DNA of 64,000 nt. Origin: Mesostigma viride. Taxonomy: Eukaryota > Streptophyta > Mesostigmatophyceae > Mesostigmatales > Mesostigmataceae. A program made the translations under genes and the position numbers. Positions 26,109 through 35,624 of this stretch are shown one piece after another. Each line of letters begins with the position of its first letter. Position 1 is the stretch's first letter. The notes beneath the pieces were generated by a model. That model was not told the origin of the DNA, did not search any database, and saw nothing but the letters and a program-made list of their open reading frames with translations. The stretch spans positions 1,071,624-1,135,623 of the forward strand of contig RPFO01000542.1 of NCBI GenBank assembly GCA_009746045.1, in the 5' to 3' direction.

Positions 26109-26775
26109 ACGCGCGCGCGCGTACCCACCCAACCACCACCAGCACGAGAGCAACTGCCATGCGGTCCTGCAGCAGAAGCTGGGCGATGAAGACCCCCGCA
26201 CAAAGGACGCCGCGCTCTGGCTCAAGCAGTTCAACATGAAGCTGGCGCAGCAGACGGCCGCAAAGCAGCGCCAGGCGCAGGGGCAGCTGTCCGCCGCCAC
26301 GGTGGCGCAGATGGCTGCATACGCGAAACAGCTGCAGCAGAACCCGAAGCAACCCGGGGTCGGCATGCTGGGCACGTCGGGGGCCACGCGGGCCAACCCA
26401 GCCCTCGCGCAGGCCGTTGCGGCCGCAGCGGCCGCAGTCCAACAGGAACAGCAAGCGCAGGGGCTGGGCTCGGGCCTGCCCATGAGCAACACAAGGCGGC
26501 GACTGGAACAGAAGAAGAGGGAAGGGGCGGCTAAGAAGGCCGGGGCGGCGCCGGTGGCGGGGGTTTCGGAGTCAGGGTCGGGCAAGCCTGTGGACGAGCT
26601 GGTGGAGTTCATTAACCAGAAGGAAGGTCGCGGAGGCCGGGTTGGGGACTCGTCAGGGAGCAAGCCGTCAACGCCCGAGGGCGCGCCGACGTCGACCGCG
26701 CCCGCACCGCAGGGGCTGGGGGGGATGGGCCTTCCCAACGGCAAGAAGAAGCGCAACGTGAAGGGCAGCAGTTAA
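10506..26775 (+). CDS. CLU: CLU / FRIENDLY clustered-mitochondria protein (17 exons)
   Basis: Exons: 10506-10800, 11196-11248, 12260-12449, 13221-13429, 14224-14459, 14674-14780, 16138-16370, 17244-17936, 18458-18830, 19999-20105, 20867-21124, 21604-21708, 22660-22944, 23558-23906, 24465-24646, 24973-25128, 26143-26775. Lengths sum to 4464 bases (1487 aa plus TAA) and all phases match. Order: an Ala/Pro/Glu-rich N-terminus (1-95); the CLU_N ubiquitin-like domain (about 100-215, with [19 protein letters not shown]); the CLU domain (about 310-670, with [19 protein letters not shown] and [14 protein letters not shown]); a Lys-rich linker; the eIF3-p135-like central region (about 800-1050, with [15 protein letters not shown]); TPRs (about 1065-1290, with [20 protein letters not shown]); and a Gln/Ala-rich tail. 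The family acts in the cytosol, binding mRNAs for mitochondrial proteins and keeping mitochondria dispersed. The exon-13 acceptor could shift by 3 bases. The Lys-rich linkers in exons 9 and 13 (KGGKKDKK) are unusually similar to each other. Confidence 0.95.
10801..12259 (+). repeat. CLU introns 1-2: TTTC microsatellite and a 28-30 bp minisatellite
   Basis: Intron 1 (10801-11195) is plain. Intron 2 (11249-12259) contains (TTTC)n/(TTCC)n at 11314-11483 and about six copies of a unit with TTCTCGTGCCCATGCACTAT at 12068-12215. At 11990-12040 it has a decayed echo of the exon-3 acceptor edge, in which CCCCATGTGCAG precedes ACACGGTCATCGACACCCGC, compared with ACACGGTCATTGACATCCGC in the real exon. 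Confidence 0.8.
12450..13220 (+). repeat. CLU intron 3: donor echo, GGGGAT array, three acceptor echoes
   Basis: The exon-3 end plus donor recurs at 12577-12616; the bases from GTGGCCGCCGGCTGCAAGAT through the donor are identical except for one base. It is followed by (GGGGAT)n at 12619-12755 and GGGGT runs to 12865. Upstream of the real exon 4 (VYDERS), three decoys occur: about 12962 (VYKERS), 13039 (IYGDQS, preceded by an AG acceptor) and 13138 (VYEERP). A TG tract lies at 12528-12554. Confidence 0.8.
13430..14223 (+). repeat. CLU intron 4: exon-4 donor and exon-5 acceptor echoes
   Basis: Donor-side copies of the exon-4 edge (AAGGTGCCAGTTGAG|GTGAG) occur at about 13475-13495, 13515-13545 (CTTAAGGTGCCATCGGAGGT) and 13575-13600. 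Acceptor-side copies of the exon-5 start (CCCCAGATCCCCGATCTGTC) occur at about 13695, 13798, 13963 (CCCCAGATCCCTGAGCTGAC) and, weaker, 14040 and 14163. Nothing else recognisable was seen in the intron. Confidence 0.75.
14781..16137 (+). repeat. CLU intron 6 with a long echo of the exon-6 donor edge
   Basis: At 14880-14956 a segment of about 75 bases repeats the end of exon 6 and the intron start (14713-14794). It keeps GGGGCTGCTGCGCG, GCCAGCCCCAAG and CCGGTGGGTGGGCGCAT. It is the longest exon-edge echo in the gene. The rest of the intron is pyrimidine-rich (15660-16130) and has no gene. Confidence 0.85.
16371..17243 (+). repeat. CLU intron 7: exact donor echo and three acceptor echoes
   Basis: Twenty-eight bases covering the exon-7 end and donor (16346-16373) recur identically at 16419-16446, 73 bases downstream. 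The exon-8 start (CAGGACCGCATCATGCGCGA) is echoed with a CAG acceptor at about 16893, 16994 and 17142. Poly-C tracts (16493-16507, 16841-16863, 17190-17207) and an AC repeat (17116-17142) alternate with these copies. Confidence 0.85.
17937..19998 (+). repeat. CLU introns 8-9: donor echo and 60-bp tandem repeat
   Basis: Intron 8 has a copy of the exon-8 donor edge (CCGGTCGAGTGCAAG|GTGCG) near 18050-18078 as CCGTGGAGTGCAAG|GTCCG. Intron 9 (18831-19998) contains three units of about 60 bases at 18935-19095, each with CATACATGAATAAGATATGT or a close variant, and otherwise nothing recognisable. Confidence 0.75.
20106..21603 (+). repeat. CLU introns 10-11: exon-11 acceptor echo and donor echoes
   Basis: A decoy of the exon-11 start, including its CACCACCAC upstream context, lies at 20690-20760: CAACAGTCCATCAAG, then GATGAGGCTCTTGTGCGCGA, against CAACAGTCCATCAAGGCGGA in the real exon (20861 onward). 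Exon-11 donor-edge copies (GAGTTCAAG|GTGAG) appear at about 21152-21170, 21343-21355 and 21400-21412. No gene is contained. Confidence 0.75.
21709..24972 (+). repeat. CLU introns 12-15: further exon-edge echoes
   Basis: Intron 12 echoes the exon-12 donor near 21765 and 21905 (GCTGCCGAGCC type). Intron 13 has an exon-14 acceptor copy at 23398-23422 (ACAGGTGGGCGTTGTTGCC). Intron 14 repeats the exon-14 end at 23992-24025 and 24078-24110 (GAGCTGGTCATCCACCACGA). It also repeats the exon-15 start at about 24262 and at 24358-24399, the latter sharing 27 identical bases with the real exon. Intron 15 has shorter copies of ATGTTCCAG|GT near 24691, 24710 and 24803, plus TATA and poly-C tracts at 24880-24925. 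Confidence 0.75.
25129..26142 (+). repeat. CLU intron 16: 50-bp tandem repeat and TC/AC tract
   Basis: Three tandem units of about 50 bases occupy 25193-25345; each contains TACTGGCTACTT, then CGTTTGTTGCTTTCTGACGA. Looser ATTTTATCACCAGC-like repeats follow at 25430-25550. A (TC)n(AC)n(GC)n tract lies at 26023-26121, about 20 bases from the exon-17 acceptor. Confidence 0.85.
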
Positions 26776-26853
26776 TCCAAGCCCGACAAGAGCGCAGCCG
26801 AAAGGGCCGAGCGCGAGTTAAGGGCACTGTGGGCTAAGCGAATGGCAACTTAA
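26776..26853 (+). other. In-frame open extension after the CLU stop
   Basis: After the TAA at 26773-26775 the same frame stays open for 25 codons to a second TAA at 26851-26853. The extension (SKPDKSAAERAERELRAL onward) is charged and helix-forming and looks like a continuation of the Lys/Arg-rich tail. It may be a recently lost C-terminus or a read-through product. Confidence 0.5.
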
Positions 26854-28615
26854 AGGGTGGCGATGGGAGGCCCACGTGACCCAAAGGCGGCAATCAGGAT
26901 GCCGCACGGTGAACAGCAGCTGATTGAGGGCGGCGAAACCTTGACAGTATTCTCACAATCCAAGCCCCTTAGAATCGAAAGGGCGGCCGTCATGTTCAAA
27001 TCGTTTGGGGTGTATATGGGTGTGCAAATTCCCTCGTGCTGCGTTTCAGCGGGGTGTTCGTGGCATGCAAGTTGTGGGTTCCGGCGCATGGTCGCCGTCA
27101 GCGTGGGCTATGCCCATCCCATGGTTCACAGGGCAAGGATGCGGGAGGTGAGACAAGGGGTATGTGGCCATGGGTCGCTAAATGGCACCCAATAAAGTAG
27201 AACGAGTGGCACCCAATGGGTTAGAACGATGGGTTCAACCCTGTCCTTGAGGGGTTCTAGGCGATGACTGGACGATGATCGTGGTCGGAGACCCCCATGT
27301 GGTGGCCCTTGGGCTCCTGCTCGGTCATGCCTGCCACCCAAGGACGGGCTCTCCTTGGGTGGGTCTCTAAACGAAGGAAAAGACAAGGCGCGGGCTCGCA
27401 GCGCATGAACGCGAGGATTTGTATGCCACAGGCGGTGGCCGCCTCGCGAAAGACGGGTTTTGCGGGGTCCAAGCATGGAGTTGTGAAAGGGGATCGATGG
27501 ATCGTGCGTGCCAGGGCAGGGACCAGTCGTGTGGATCCTTGGCTCAGGTGCGGGCTTGGGTAAACACATGTGCTCCACAAGGCCAGCTCGGTGCATGGGT
27601 CACGCGTGTGCAGATAAAAAGTGTGGCGGTGCTGATGGTGGTGCTTTCTGCAATCTGCGTCGCGGCGGACCCTTGCAGCTGGGAGGAGTGGTTGCTTTGC
27701 CACGTGTGCAGCCGCCGTTGTTTGCACGGCAGGGCACACACAGGGACATCCGTGTGCTTTGGCACTCTGTAAGGATCGCCAGGTTGGCATTACTATCTAC
27801 AAATAAGGTTGGGGGAAGGCAAAGGGTGTTGCAGGAAAAGGCCAGTATGGAGGTTAGGTAATTTTTGGAGTGGCAAACAGATCAGAAGATATCTGTGTGG
27901 GAGCTAATCTGTTTGTTTGGCTGCTCAGAAGGCGGCAATTATGCATTGTGTAATTTTTTTAGTGGAGGGTCTGGTTTAGCACATTTTGAGGCATGGTTTG
28001 TAACTTTTATCAATCCCGACTACTGGGTGGTGGATTGGTTGCTCTGACAAAACTCATGCATTGCATAGCTTTTTGAAATTATGAATGAAACAACCGACAA
28101 GTAATTATGTGCTTCAAATGATGCCACAGAATTCCTTTAGTAAGTTGTTGTGTGTCCGTGTTGTTGCTAACGGACCGCATGCGGTCATGAGCGACCGCCG
28201 ACTGCCGGATTTCGGAACCTGCGGTCACACATGACCGCCGGATTTTGGTGGCTGCAGTCACACATGATCGCAGGATTTTGGTGACTGCGGTCACAGGTCT
28301 AGTTTTGTGACGGTTGCCACGTCTAGCAGCAGGTTGTGGGCCCATTGGCCGGTCCACAGATGTGGCGGCACGCTGGCTGCTGAGCTCCCTCACATTTCCA
28401 CCACCGTCACCTCCACCTCCACCGCCGACATCAAAGCCCAGCTCCTCGACATTGACCAGCGCCTTAACCCGTGTTTTTTTACAACGCGATAAGTAAGTAC
28501 TTGCGTGTCATGCGCAAAGGCATGCCACGGAGTACTATGCTAATATCTCATTAGAAAAATAATTACACAAAAGTTTAAACAAATATCGTCCGCATCATCC
28601 CCCAACCGTTAAGCA
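26854..28615. other. CLU 3' flank; no gene, one minisatellite
   Basis: No open frame here resembles a known family. A minisatellite of about three units of 40-45 bases lies at 28175-28297, each with GCGGTCACACATGACCGC-like sequence; it is internally palindromic (GCGGTCA...TGACCGC). At 28405-28480 a short plus-strand frame (TADIKAQLLDIDQRLN) might be the start of LINE ORF1 debris, but this is weak. Confidence 0.5.
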
Positions 28616-29221
28616 CTAGATGGGAATGTAATCCTCATCCGAGCTGTCCTCTACTGTAATGGCAGACGAGGCGGTAGTGTAGCGGCTATCCTCAGGACCA
28701 ATAACCTCCACCTGCGGACTTCTACCCTGGCTAGCAACGGGCCGCGGGGCCCGTGGGGAGAAAACAGGAGCATACCCCTCGGGAAGGTGCTTATCGCAGA
28801 TGGCAGCCCATTTCTCCTTGTCAATCATGCGGGCGCGGAGTACGGATAGTCCCAGAAGCCCTGCATCTTCAAGCAGTTGTGTCACATAGGTCCGGGTCGC
28901 GCCGCGCCGGTGCCCGGCGCGCGCAAGTTTGCCAGTGGGTTGCGATGGGACAAGGGGACCCTGCCATAGGAGGAGGTGTCTACCTGGTTGGCCCGTCTTA
29001 AGCCCCCCGGCAGGGCCCACATCGGTATTCACCTGGTCTGTGCGGGCAAGATGGCCGGCAAAGAGGAGGCGGCGGTGTCGGATGGTATGGGTGACAAGAG
29101 GGAGCTCGCAGTAGAGCTCGGCCCGGGTGCGGCGTTCTTGGTAGCGGACGGTTGTAGGGTTAGAACGCGATGTATCGCGTTGTAGGGTTAGAACGCGATG
29201 TATCGCGTTGTAATCTGACAC
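28616..29221 (-). pseudogene. LINE ORF2 C-terminal fragment
   Basis: The minus-strand frame reads HTIRHRRLLFAGHLARTD, then a GRHLLLWQGPL region and a helix with KEKWAAICDKHLP, ending with an acidic DSSDEDYIPI tail. The R-R-L-x-F-x-G-H-x-x-R pattern is the hallmark of the region after the reverse transcriptase of LINE ORF2 proteins. No RT motif is present in this piece, so it is a truncated non-LTR remnant. Confidence 0.6.
29155..29213. repeat. Two tandem units with a CGATGTATCG core
   Basis: Two copies of TTAGAACGCGATGTATCGCG in tandem, each internally palindromic (CGCGATGTATCGCG). Confidence 0.7.
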
Positions 29222-29284
29222 GTGGCAAACCTATCAAACATTGCGATTTTTGGTCTGAAACTTTCAACATAGGTCGCCGCTCGG

Positions 29285-29860
29285 CCAGCCCCTGCTGGCC
29301 CTGCCGGCGATGCTCCTCCCATCCCGACCTGGGCGGACATGCTTAAGCAACACGCCACCTCCACCACCTCCGCCGTCGCCGCCCAGCTTAAGCAGCAGAC
29401 GCTGGACCTCCGCGAGGAGGCCGAGCTCGCCAAGCGCAGCCTTAACGTCATAGTCAAGCACTTCGACCCGCTGCAGGACGAGACCTCCGAGACCCTTGCC
29501 CTGGCGTTTGAGAACAAAATCCTTGTCCCCATGGCTATCACTGGTAAGGGCAAGCCGCGGGGGGTGACCCGCCTTCCCCGCTCGCGGGGTAAGGCCGGCC
29601 CCTCCCCCTTGCTCCTCACCTTTGACACCATGGCGGATAAGATGGAGTTCCTCAAGTGTCGCAAGCGGCTTGGGGGGACCGCCTACACGCTGGACGACGA
29701 CTTGACCTTGACGCAGCAACAACGGCGACGGGAGTTATGGCCGACCTACCTCCAGCTTCGGCAGACGGCGGGGCAGAAGCCGGTCTACTGGAAGGGGGCG
29801 GACATCTACGTCGCCCACAAGCCCTGGCAGGCGACCCCTCAGGGCTTCACTACCCACAGG
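29285..29860 (+). pseudogene. LINE ORF1-like fragment
   Basis: A plus-strand frame of about 190 codons has a coiled-coil stretch (AAQLKQQTLDLREEAELAKR), an RRM-like middle (SPLLLTFDTMADKMEFLKCR) and a basic C-terminal part (LTQQQRRRELWPTYLQLRQT, then KGADIYVAHKPWQ). This order resembles the ORF1 nucleic-acid-binding protein of L1-type LINEs. It points opposite to the RT and C-terminal pieces around it and has no downstream ORF2 in its own orientation. Confidence 0.55.
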
Positions 29861-29924
29861 GCGTCCCATATTCTGATCAGACACTCCGCAAAGGTGAAAA
29901 CCTTTGCGTTCAGTGCCGGGCCGC

Positions 29925-30010
29925 GGAAAACGCGGAAAACGCGATCTGCAAATGAATCCGACCGGAATCGAACTGGGGACCTCTCGCACCAATTTTGCTG
30001 ACTATAGGAC
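29925..30010 (-). repeat. tRNA-like (B-box) segment
   Basis: On the minus strand a T-arm-like B box, AGTTCGATTCC preceded by GAGAGGTCCCC, is present. An A box and cloverleaf cannot be built, so I regard it as a tRNA-derived SINE remnant inserted between LINE pieces, not a tRNA gene. Confidence 0.4.
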
Positions 30011-30014
30011 GGAC

Positions 30015-30270
30015 GTCTCCGGTTACCATGTCCCATATAACCGTATCGAATGCCTTGGTGTAATCCACGAAGATCAATAGCAATGGCAAGAGGCCGGGGG
30101 CCAGGCGGCCCACTTCCTCGATCAGGCGGCGCGCGGTAATAGTGACCATAACACAATTGCGACCAACACGGAAGCCCATCTGGGACTCACCTAGGTGGGG
30201 ATCGAGGCTGGCGCGCATGCGGTTCAGCAGGAGACGCATGAAGACTTTCAGCACGCAGCTTTGGCATGAC
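30015..30270 (-). pseudogene. LINE reverse transcriptase fragment
   Basis: The minus-strand frame gives MRLLLNRMRASLDPHLGESQ, MGFRVGRN and LLPLLLIFVDYTKAFDTV. These are RT domains 2 to A, with the first catalytic aspartate in FVDYTKAFD. Later RT motifs including the YADD box are missing because the frame enters the tRNA-like segment. It is a truncated non-LTR element. Confidence 0.75.
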
Positions 30271-31282
30271 AGGCAATTCCGTAGCCAGCCAGGTGTAGAA
30301 TAAAACCATGATGCTTTATATATTTGGAAAGCAACCAAGCGGCATTCACATTTAATTTCAAAAGACATCGACAAGAATACAAGTGTTGTCTAGTCGTATA
30401 ATGTCGTACTTGTGCGTCACTGTCCAAATAAGGCTAAGCTGTTCTTGATAACCTAGCAGGCCTCGGGTGACGCCACACTGCTCCGCTTGGCTTACGGCTG
30501 GCAGTGTCCTTTAGCGCCCCCTATCCTAGCTGTCTACCTATCCCGCTTACCCCAGCTATGGCTCACTGGCCAACGACGACCGGGTTCCTTCCCGAGTCTC
30601 GCCCACAATACACACATCATCTTGACGATCGAAACCAAACAGTTATCACTTCCGTCAACCAATCTCATGACAATTACTCATTGCAACCACTCTCGGGGGC
30701 TGCTCCGGATTGTTCCACTAGTAAATTAACCCCTTGACGACAACACCAAGTTGTGAGGGAGAGTAACGAGCGAACAACGACCACCATGGCCGCTGCTGTG
30801 CTCCTAAATACCTCCAAAAATCCTGGCATCCATGCGCTGTCGCATTTGCCAGCAAGCCGCCTGACGTGCAGTTAGACTGCCACTTGCCAGCAAAATGCAG
30901 AGCAAGTCTGTTCGACAGCCAGTGACGTGCGAGCCAGCACACCGCACACTACGATCTGCGTATCTAGCTTTGTCCGATGGACTGAACATCATTCCGTCTG
31001 GACAATACAAAAGATTCGTAACTGCCAAATGTCACGCACCGGAATATTGTGCGAGCCACCAAGGCTTTGCGCCCCAAAGTCTTGCGCCTGAACCTAAGGC
31101 AGGTCACCTAAGACTGTCACTCTAGAAATTCAGGCCTTTCCGGCGCGGCGCTCCACACCGGCCCAAGGAACAAAGCCTGCGGCCTACTGAATCGGAACCA
31201 ACCAAACGTCGGTAACGATTCCGATTACGGCAACCGCGTAATTCTTGAGTGCACGGACGTAAATGATCACGGACGTGACAGC
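30266..31282. repeat. Repeat unit, copy 1 (1017 bp)
   Basis: The first 571 bases are repeated at 31732-32305 (about 98% identical), and the last 446 recur at 56632-57070. Both parts are contiguous here, so this is the uninterrupted copy of a unit that is split in copy 2. It begins CATGACAGGCAATTCCG and ends ACGTGACAGC. It has no coding capacity. It could be a TRIM-like terminal repeat or a segmental duplication; no target duplication was found around it. Confidence 0.7.
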
Positions 31283-31486
31283 TGTCGCGTTTGCGTGCCA
31301 TTATATCCTAGCATATCACTTGGAAGGCATATCCATAGCAATAGAGTACTCATGTGTGTGATCCACTATATTCCCCCCCACTTTTTAGCTCGAAAATGTG
31401 AAGAGCCGAAAAGTAAAAAAAAAAAGAGGATCACATGGGGGAAAAAAATTTCCACGGCAGGACCACACATGCTTTTCAAATAGGCT

Positions 31487-31606
31487 AAGCAATAACCTCT
31501 TCAGTGCTTTTTCAAGGATAAGCATAATCCTCTTCATGGCTTTTTCAAGGATAAGCCTAATCCTCTTCATAGCTTTTTACAGGATAAGCTTAATCCTCTT
31601 TCAAGT
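31487..31606. repeat. Three-unit minisatellite
   Basis: Three units of about 37 bases, each with TAATCCTCTTCA, then GCTTTTTCAAGGATAAGC or a close variant. It lies in the 449-base spacer between the two repeat units. Confidence 0.8.
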
Positions 31607-31731
31607 GCTCGATTCTGCAAGCAGCTTGGGTATATCTCCGGCTCAGGCTGGCCGAACTGAACCCGCCAAGGGTTGTTCGCTCGTTAAAATCCAGTGAGAT
31701 GCAGGTCACGGACATACTTGGCCGCCGACCT

Positions 31732-32305
31732 CATGACAGGCAATTCCGTAGCCAGCCAGGTGTAGAATAAAACCATGATGCTTTATATATTTGGAAAGCA
31801 ACCAAACCATTCACATTTAATTTCAAAAGACATCGACAAGAATACAAGTGTTGTCTAGTCGTATAATGTCGTACTTGTGGGTCACTGTCCAAATAAGGCT
31901 AAGCTGTTCTTGATAACCTAGCAGGCCTCGGGTGACGCCACACTGCTCCGCTTGGCTTACGGCTGGCAGTGTCCTTTAGCGCCCCCTATCCTAGCTGTCT
32001 ACCTATCCCGCTTACCCCAGCTATGGCTCACTGGCCAACGACGACCGGGTTCCTTCCCGAGTCTCGCCCACAATACACACATCATCTTGACGATCGAAAC
32101 CACTGAAACAGTTATCACTTCCGTCAACCAATCTCATGACAATTACTCATTGCAACCACTCTTGGGGGCTGCTCCGGATTGTTCCACTAGTAAATTAACC
32201 CCTTGACGACAACACCAAGTTGTGAGGGAGAGTAACGAGCGAACAACGACCACCATGGCCGCTGCTGTGCTCCTAAATACCTCCAAAAATCCTGGCATCC
32301 ATGCG
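31732..32305. repeat. Repeat unit, copy 2, left part
   Basis: This is a near-identical copy of 30266-30836, ending in ATGCG at 32301-32305. The unit then stops and hairpin sequence begins. The continuation of the unit (CTGTCGCATTTGCC onward) is found after a second ATGCG at 56627-56631. Confidence 0.8.
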
Positions 32306-32804
32306 AGTTAGGTTAAATAGTGCCGGAACCTTTTGCCCACTGAGGCAAATCGGTCCGTCACACTATTTTGCCTGGAATAACCACTTCCGAGCACCCAAGT
32401 TAATTCGGCCGGAACTTGGGTGCTCGGAAGTGGTTATTCCGGGCAAAATAGTGTGACGGACCGATTTGCCTCAGTGGGCAAAAGGTTCCGGCACTATTTA
32501 ACCTAACTAAAACCTGGCCTCGTGGAGGGTGGGTTGAATATGAGACATCCGCCTAGGCCACTGAGCACGCAAATGTAAATGCGCCGGAGCTGCCCGAATT
32601 CGAACCCCTGACCTCCAAGGTGCACAGGTTTAGTTAGGTTAAATAGTGCCGGAACCTTTTGCCCACTGATGAGGCAAATCGATCCGTCACACTATTTTGC
32701 CCGGAATAACCACTTCCGAGCACCCAAGTTAGTTCGGCCTAACTTGGGTGCTCGGAAGTGGTTATTCCGGGCAAAAAAGTGTGACGGACCGATTTGCCTC
32801 AGTG
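32306..32804. mobile_element. Foldback element, left half (hairpin 1, B-box module, broken hairpin 2)
   Basis: Hairpin 1 (32306-32508) has 96-base arms with one mismatch around an 11-base loop (arms start AGTTAGGTTAAATAGTGCCG). A 123-base module (32509-32631) follows, with a B-box-like sequence on the minus strand (GGGGTTCGAATT). Hairpin 2 (32632-32804) is cut within its right arm, directly after CAGTG. No coding capacity. The matching right half is at 56258-56626. Confidence 0.85.
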
Positions 32805-33052
32805 TCCATGTTCCCGAGAAAAGTCCTTATTTTAGGACCAGTTTGAATTAAAAAATATATGTGCAAACATCAAATTTTGACCCTGGCATTTTTTCCACTG
32901 ACAGATAACACACTTTTTGAATTTTGGACAAAAACCTGGGTTCAAATAATTACATTTAGTGCCTGAATGGACCCTGGCCCATGGCAGGCCTCAAACCGCG
33001 AATTTGGTCAAAATGAGAATTTAGGACCAATAGGACCAATTAGTGTCAACGC

Positions 33053-33796
33053 ATGACCATGCTATCCACACGGTCCCTTGAGCATCTTACAAGCGCTATA
33101 GGGGACCCTACGAGGCCTTGGGATGGCGGGGCAGCGTATAACAAGGCCATACCCTGCTGTGGCTGCCTCTATATATACGCGGTAGCGCTCCGGCACCAGC
33201 TATTTGCCCCGCAGCCTCTTGTTCCGGCCGGGCGGCCTTGTGGTAGCTGTGGGCAGCCGCTGGATCCCACGGGGACTCACTACCTTTCCTGCATGGGGGG
33301 CCACCAGAATCAGAATTGGTATTTGTATTTGCACACTGTCCTCCTGACGGTGGTGCTCGCCATGATTCGGTCGGTTTTCCCCCACGCGAACATCCGGTCC
33401 GAGGATGCGGATGGCGCTGCCCGTTCTATTCCCCCAACCACCGGCCTGACATCGTGGTGCTGGACTTTGAGGGGGGTGGCCGGCATCTGCTTATCGACGT
33501 TTCGGTGGCGCGGCCCTTGGCTCTTAGCCATGTGGCTGGGGCCTCCCTCACGGCAGGTTACACGGCGGACCGGGCGGAGCGGGCCAAGCTCCTGGCCTAC
33601 GGCGACGTCGGGCACCATCGTGTGGTGCCCTTTGTCCTGGAGGAGTTTGGGGCCATGGGGCCCCTGACCTCCGCCTTCTTCAAGGAGTGTTGCCGGCTCC
33701 GGGAGGACCGGCTGGACAGGTGGAGGGCCAGCGGGCCCCATGGTCGGCGCGGACCTGGACGTCCTATTGGCGTCAGCGCTTGTCGGTGGCGTTGAC
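33053..33796 (+). pseudogene. LINE ORF2 C-terminus with zinc knuckle and endonuclease-like domain
   Basis: One frame gives CGSCGQPLDPTGTHYLSC (CCHC knuckle) at about 33238-33292. After a frameshift in the 33300-33440 region a second frame gives RPDIVVLDFEGGGRHLLIDV, then ERAKLLAYGDVGHHRVVPFV and LEEFGAMGP. A CCHC knuckle followed by a PD...D/E-x-K-like motif is the arrangement of LINEs with a restriction-enzyme-like endonuclease downstream of the RT. The RT itself is missing. The frameshift marks it as dead. Confidence 0.6.
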
Positions 33797-33799
33797 TCG

Positions 33800-34965
33800 G
33801 GCCATGGCTGACATCATGCTCCGCCGTACGCGGGCTGATTTTGCGGTGCAGCAGGGCTATTAGGTTCCTCCCGTTAGGAGTTTCCATTGGTCTTATCGTA
33901 GTATAGAGATTTGACATGGCTCTGTATAGAGGTTTATAGCTGGGCGTTTGCTTTGGTTTGAGTGATTTCACTCTGCTGTAAGTAATTATATTATTAATAT
34001 ATACGCGTGCTTAACGGTGTCACAGATGGTGCAGGTAATGCAATATACGGTTGCATGGTTGCTGAGGTTGCCCGGCTTGAACATGGCCCACCCCTTGCGG
34101 TAAACTTTCTCTAAGCATATGCCAAACCTTCTTTGACATCACGGACATGCTGGCCACCACCCATGCAGCGATGAAAAAACATTGCATTTGCATTGCAACT
34201 AACACATGAATGCAGCCAAATCAAGTTACAGAACAACGTTGTGCTAACATGCAACGCTTTGTGAGCGAATTCAGGGTGCATGTAACACGTAAACCATATT
34301 GTATATACTGTCTGAGAACACCCTGAACGACTGCAGGCCATAGGACCATGGTTTATAACTAACACATGAGTAAAACTGCTCTTACGCATGTGTGTTTTAG
34401 CTGCAGCGGACGACGAAGATAGAGACGTAAAAAATTGTATGACGTAAACCAACTATGTGTGACAGTTATGTGCACAGAGAGCGTCCCCTCTTTTTAGGCA
34501 TAGCTTACTGACTCAAAACACCACGACAGCGTTGCCAGTTACACTCATGATCTAGGGCACCCCGGCACGTACCTGCTACTTACGTCGCCTCATTCCAGAT
34601 GGTTGCAAAAATTAAGTCGCTGAAATCCGCAGCGAGGTCAGCTTTCCGAGAGCTGAGCGCACCAAAGCTGGCCAACCGGTTCGAAAATGATATAAACCAC
34701 GCTTGTGCTGCGTTCTAGGTCCAAGAAATACCGAAAGTGAAGACCTATAAGGTGCGCTCGCTGCCCAGCCTGAACGTCCCTAAAACATGGTCGACAATGG
34801 AAATCGGGCAAGAATATCACGGCCCAGGCGCTCCCATGTCAAATACTCCGTTTATAAACTCCAGACTATAATCAAAATCGTCCACAAATATTTCCTGGCT
34901 TGATTCGCACCACCATTGCTAATACACTAACATGTTTGTGCCAAAATCGACCCTCCGCGAGCAGG
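33800..34965. other. No recognisable gene
   Basis: The first part could be the 3' untranslated tail of the LINE fragment (AT-rich from 33890 to 34010). The rest shows no family resemblance, tandem repeat or RNA gene that I can recognise. Confidence 0.5.
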
Positions 34966-34970
34966 CGATC

Positions 34971-35624
34971 ATTTGCGCAGCAACTCGTCAGCAGAGCTTG
35001 TGAGCTCCTGGTCCTTGCCGGCTGGAATGACCCTAGGCTGCTGGCTAGCAACCTTTATCCTCACACCAGGCCTACGACCCTCGATAGGCTCGCCACTCGT
35101 CGTGACGACCAAGGTTCGTGTGTGAAGACGCTCGTTGCCTCGTTGAGCCTCGAGCTATATGCAACCTCGTTCCATCCTTGTTCCTCGGTCATGAGCAACG
35201 CTGGGCAACGCTACATTGCCAGAGCCTCGTATCGCTGCCCTGCATCCTCGTTGCAGGCAGCATACAGGAATCTCTGGCTATCCTGTGTCTAGGACAGCAC
35301 AGGACCTGCCACAGTCCTGCAAGGACTTACATCCTTGCAGACCTGCTGGCTGGTTACTGGCTTCTACTAGCCACAGTACCGTTGAGCCCTCAGTACACTG
35401 TGTCCCAGTCACGTGAGAGTACAGGCTAAGCCTGTGCAGGCACGGCCTGCCACGTGTCCTGTCCACTATGCCCTGAGTGTGCCCCGCCCTCGCCCACCGG
35501 TCGGCAGTACTTCGGGACTTGATAACTTTCTAGTCCCTTGTCTGTTCTAGGCGGTTGACACGGCGTTGGAAAGGTCTCCTCAACCTGCATCCATCTAGCA
35601 CATTGGTGCCCCAATATGCTAACT
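34971..35624 (-). repeat. 3' LTR of element A
   Basis: 654 bases, differing from the 5' LTR at about half a dozen bases and one 2-base indel (near 35381, where the other copy has TA extra). On the minus strand it starts AGTTAGCATATTGGGGC, without the usual TG...CA ends; the boundary is set by the flanking CGATC duplication and the adjacent purine tract. Confidence 0.9.

Noticed and set aside
29925..30010. tRNA gene in the LINE cluster
   Set aside because: Only a T-arm-like motif is present; no cloverleaf can be drawn.
30266..32305. The two 571-base direct repeats as LTRs of a small element
   Set aside because: No target duplication or TG...CA ends; the shared unit is longer (1,017 bases) and continues at 56632, so a segmental duplication fits better.
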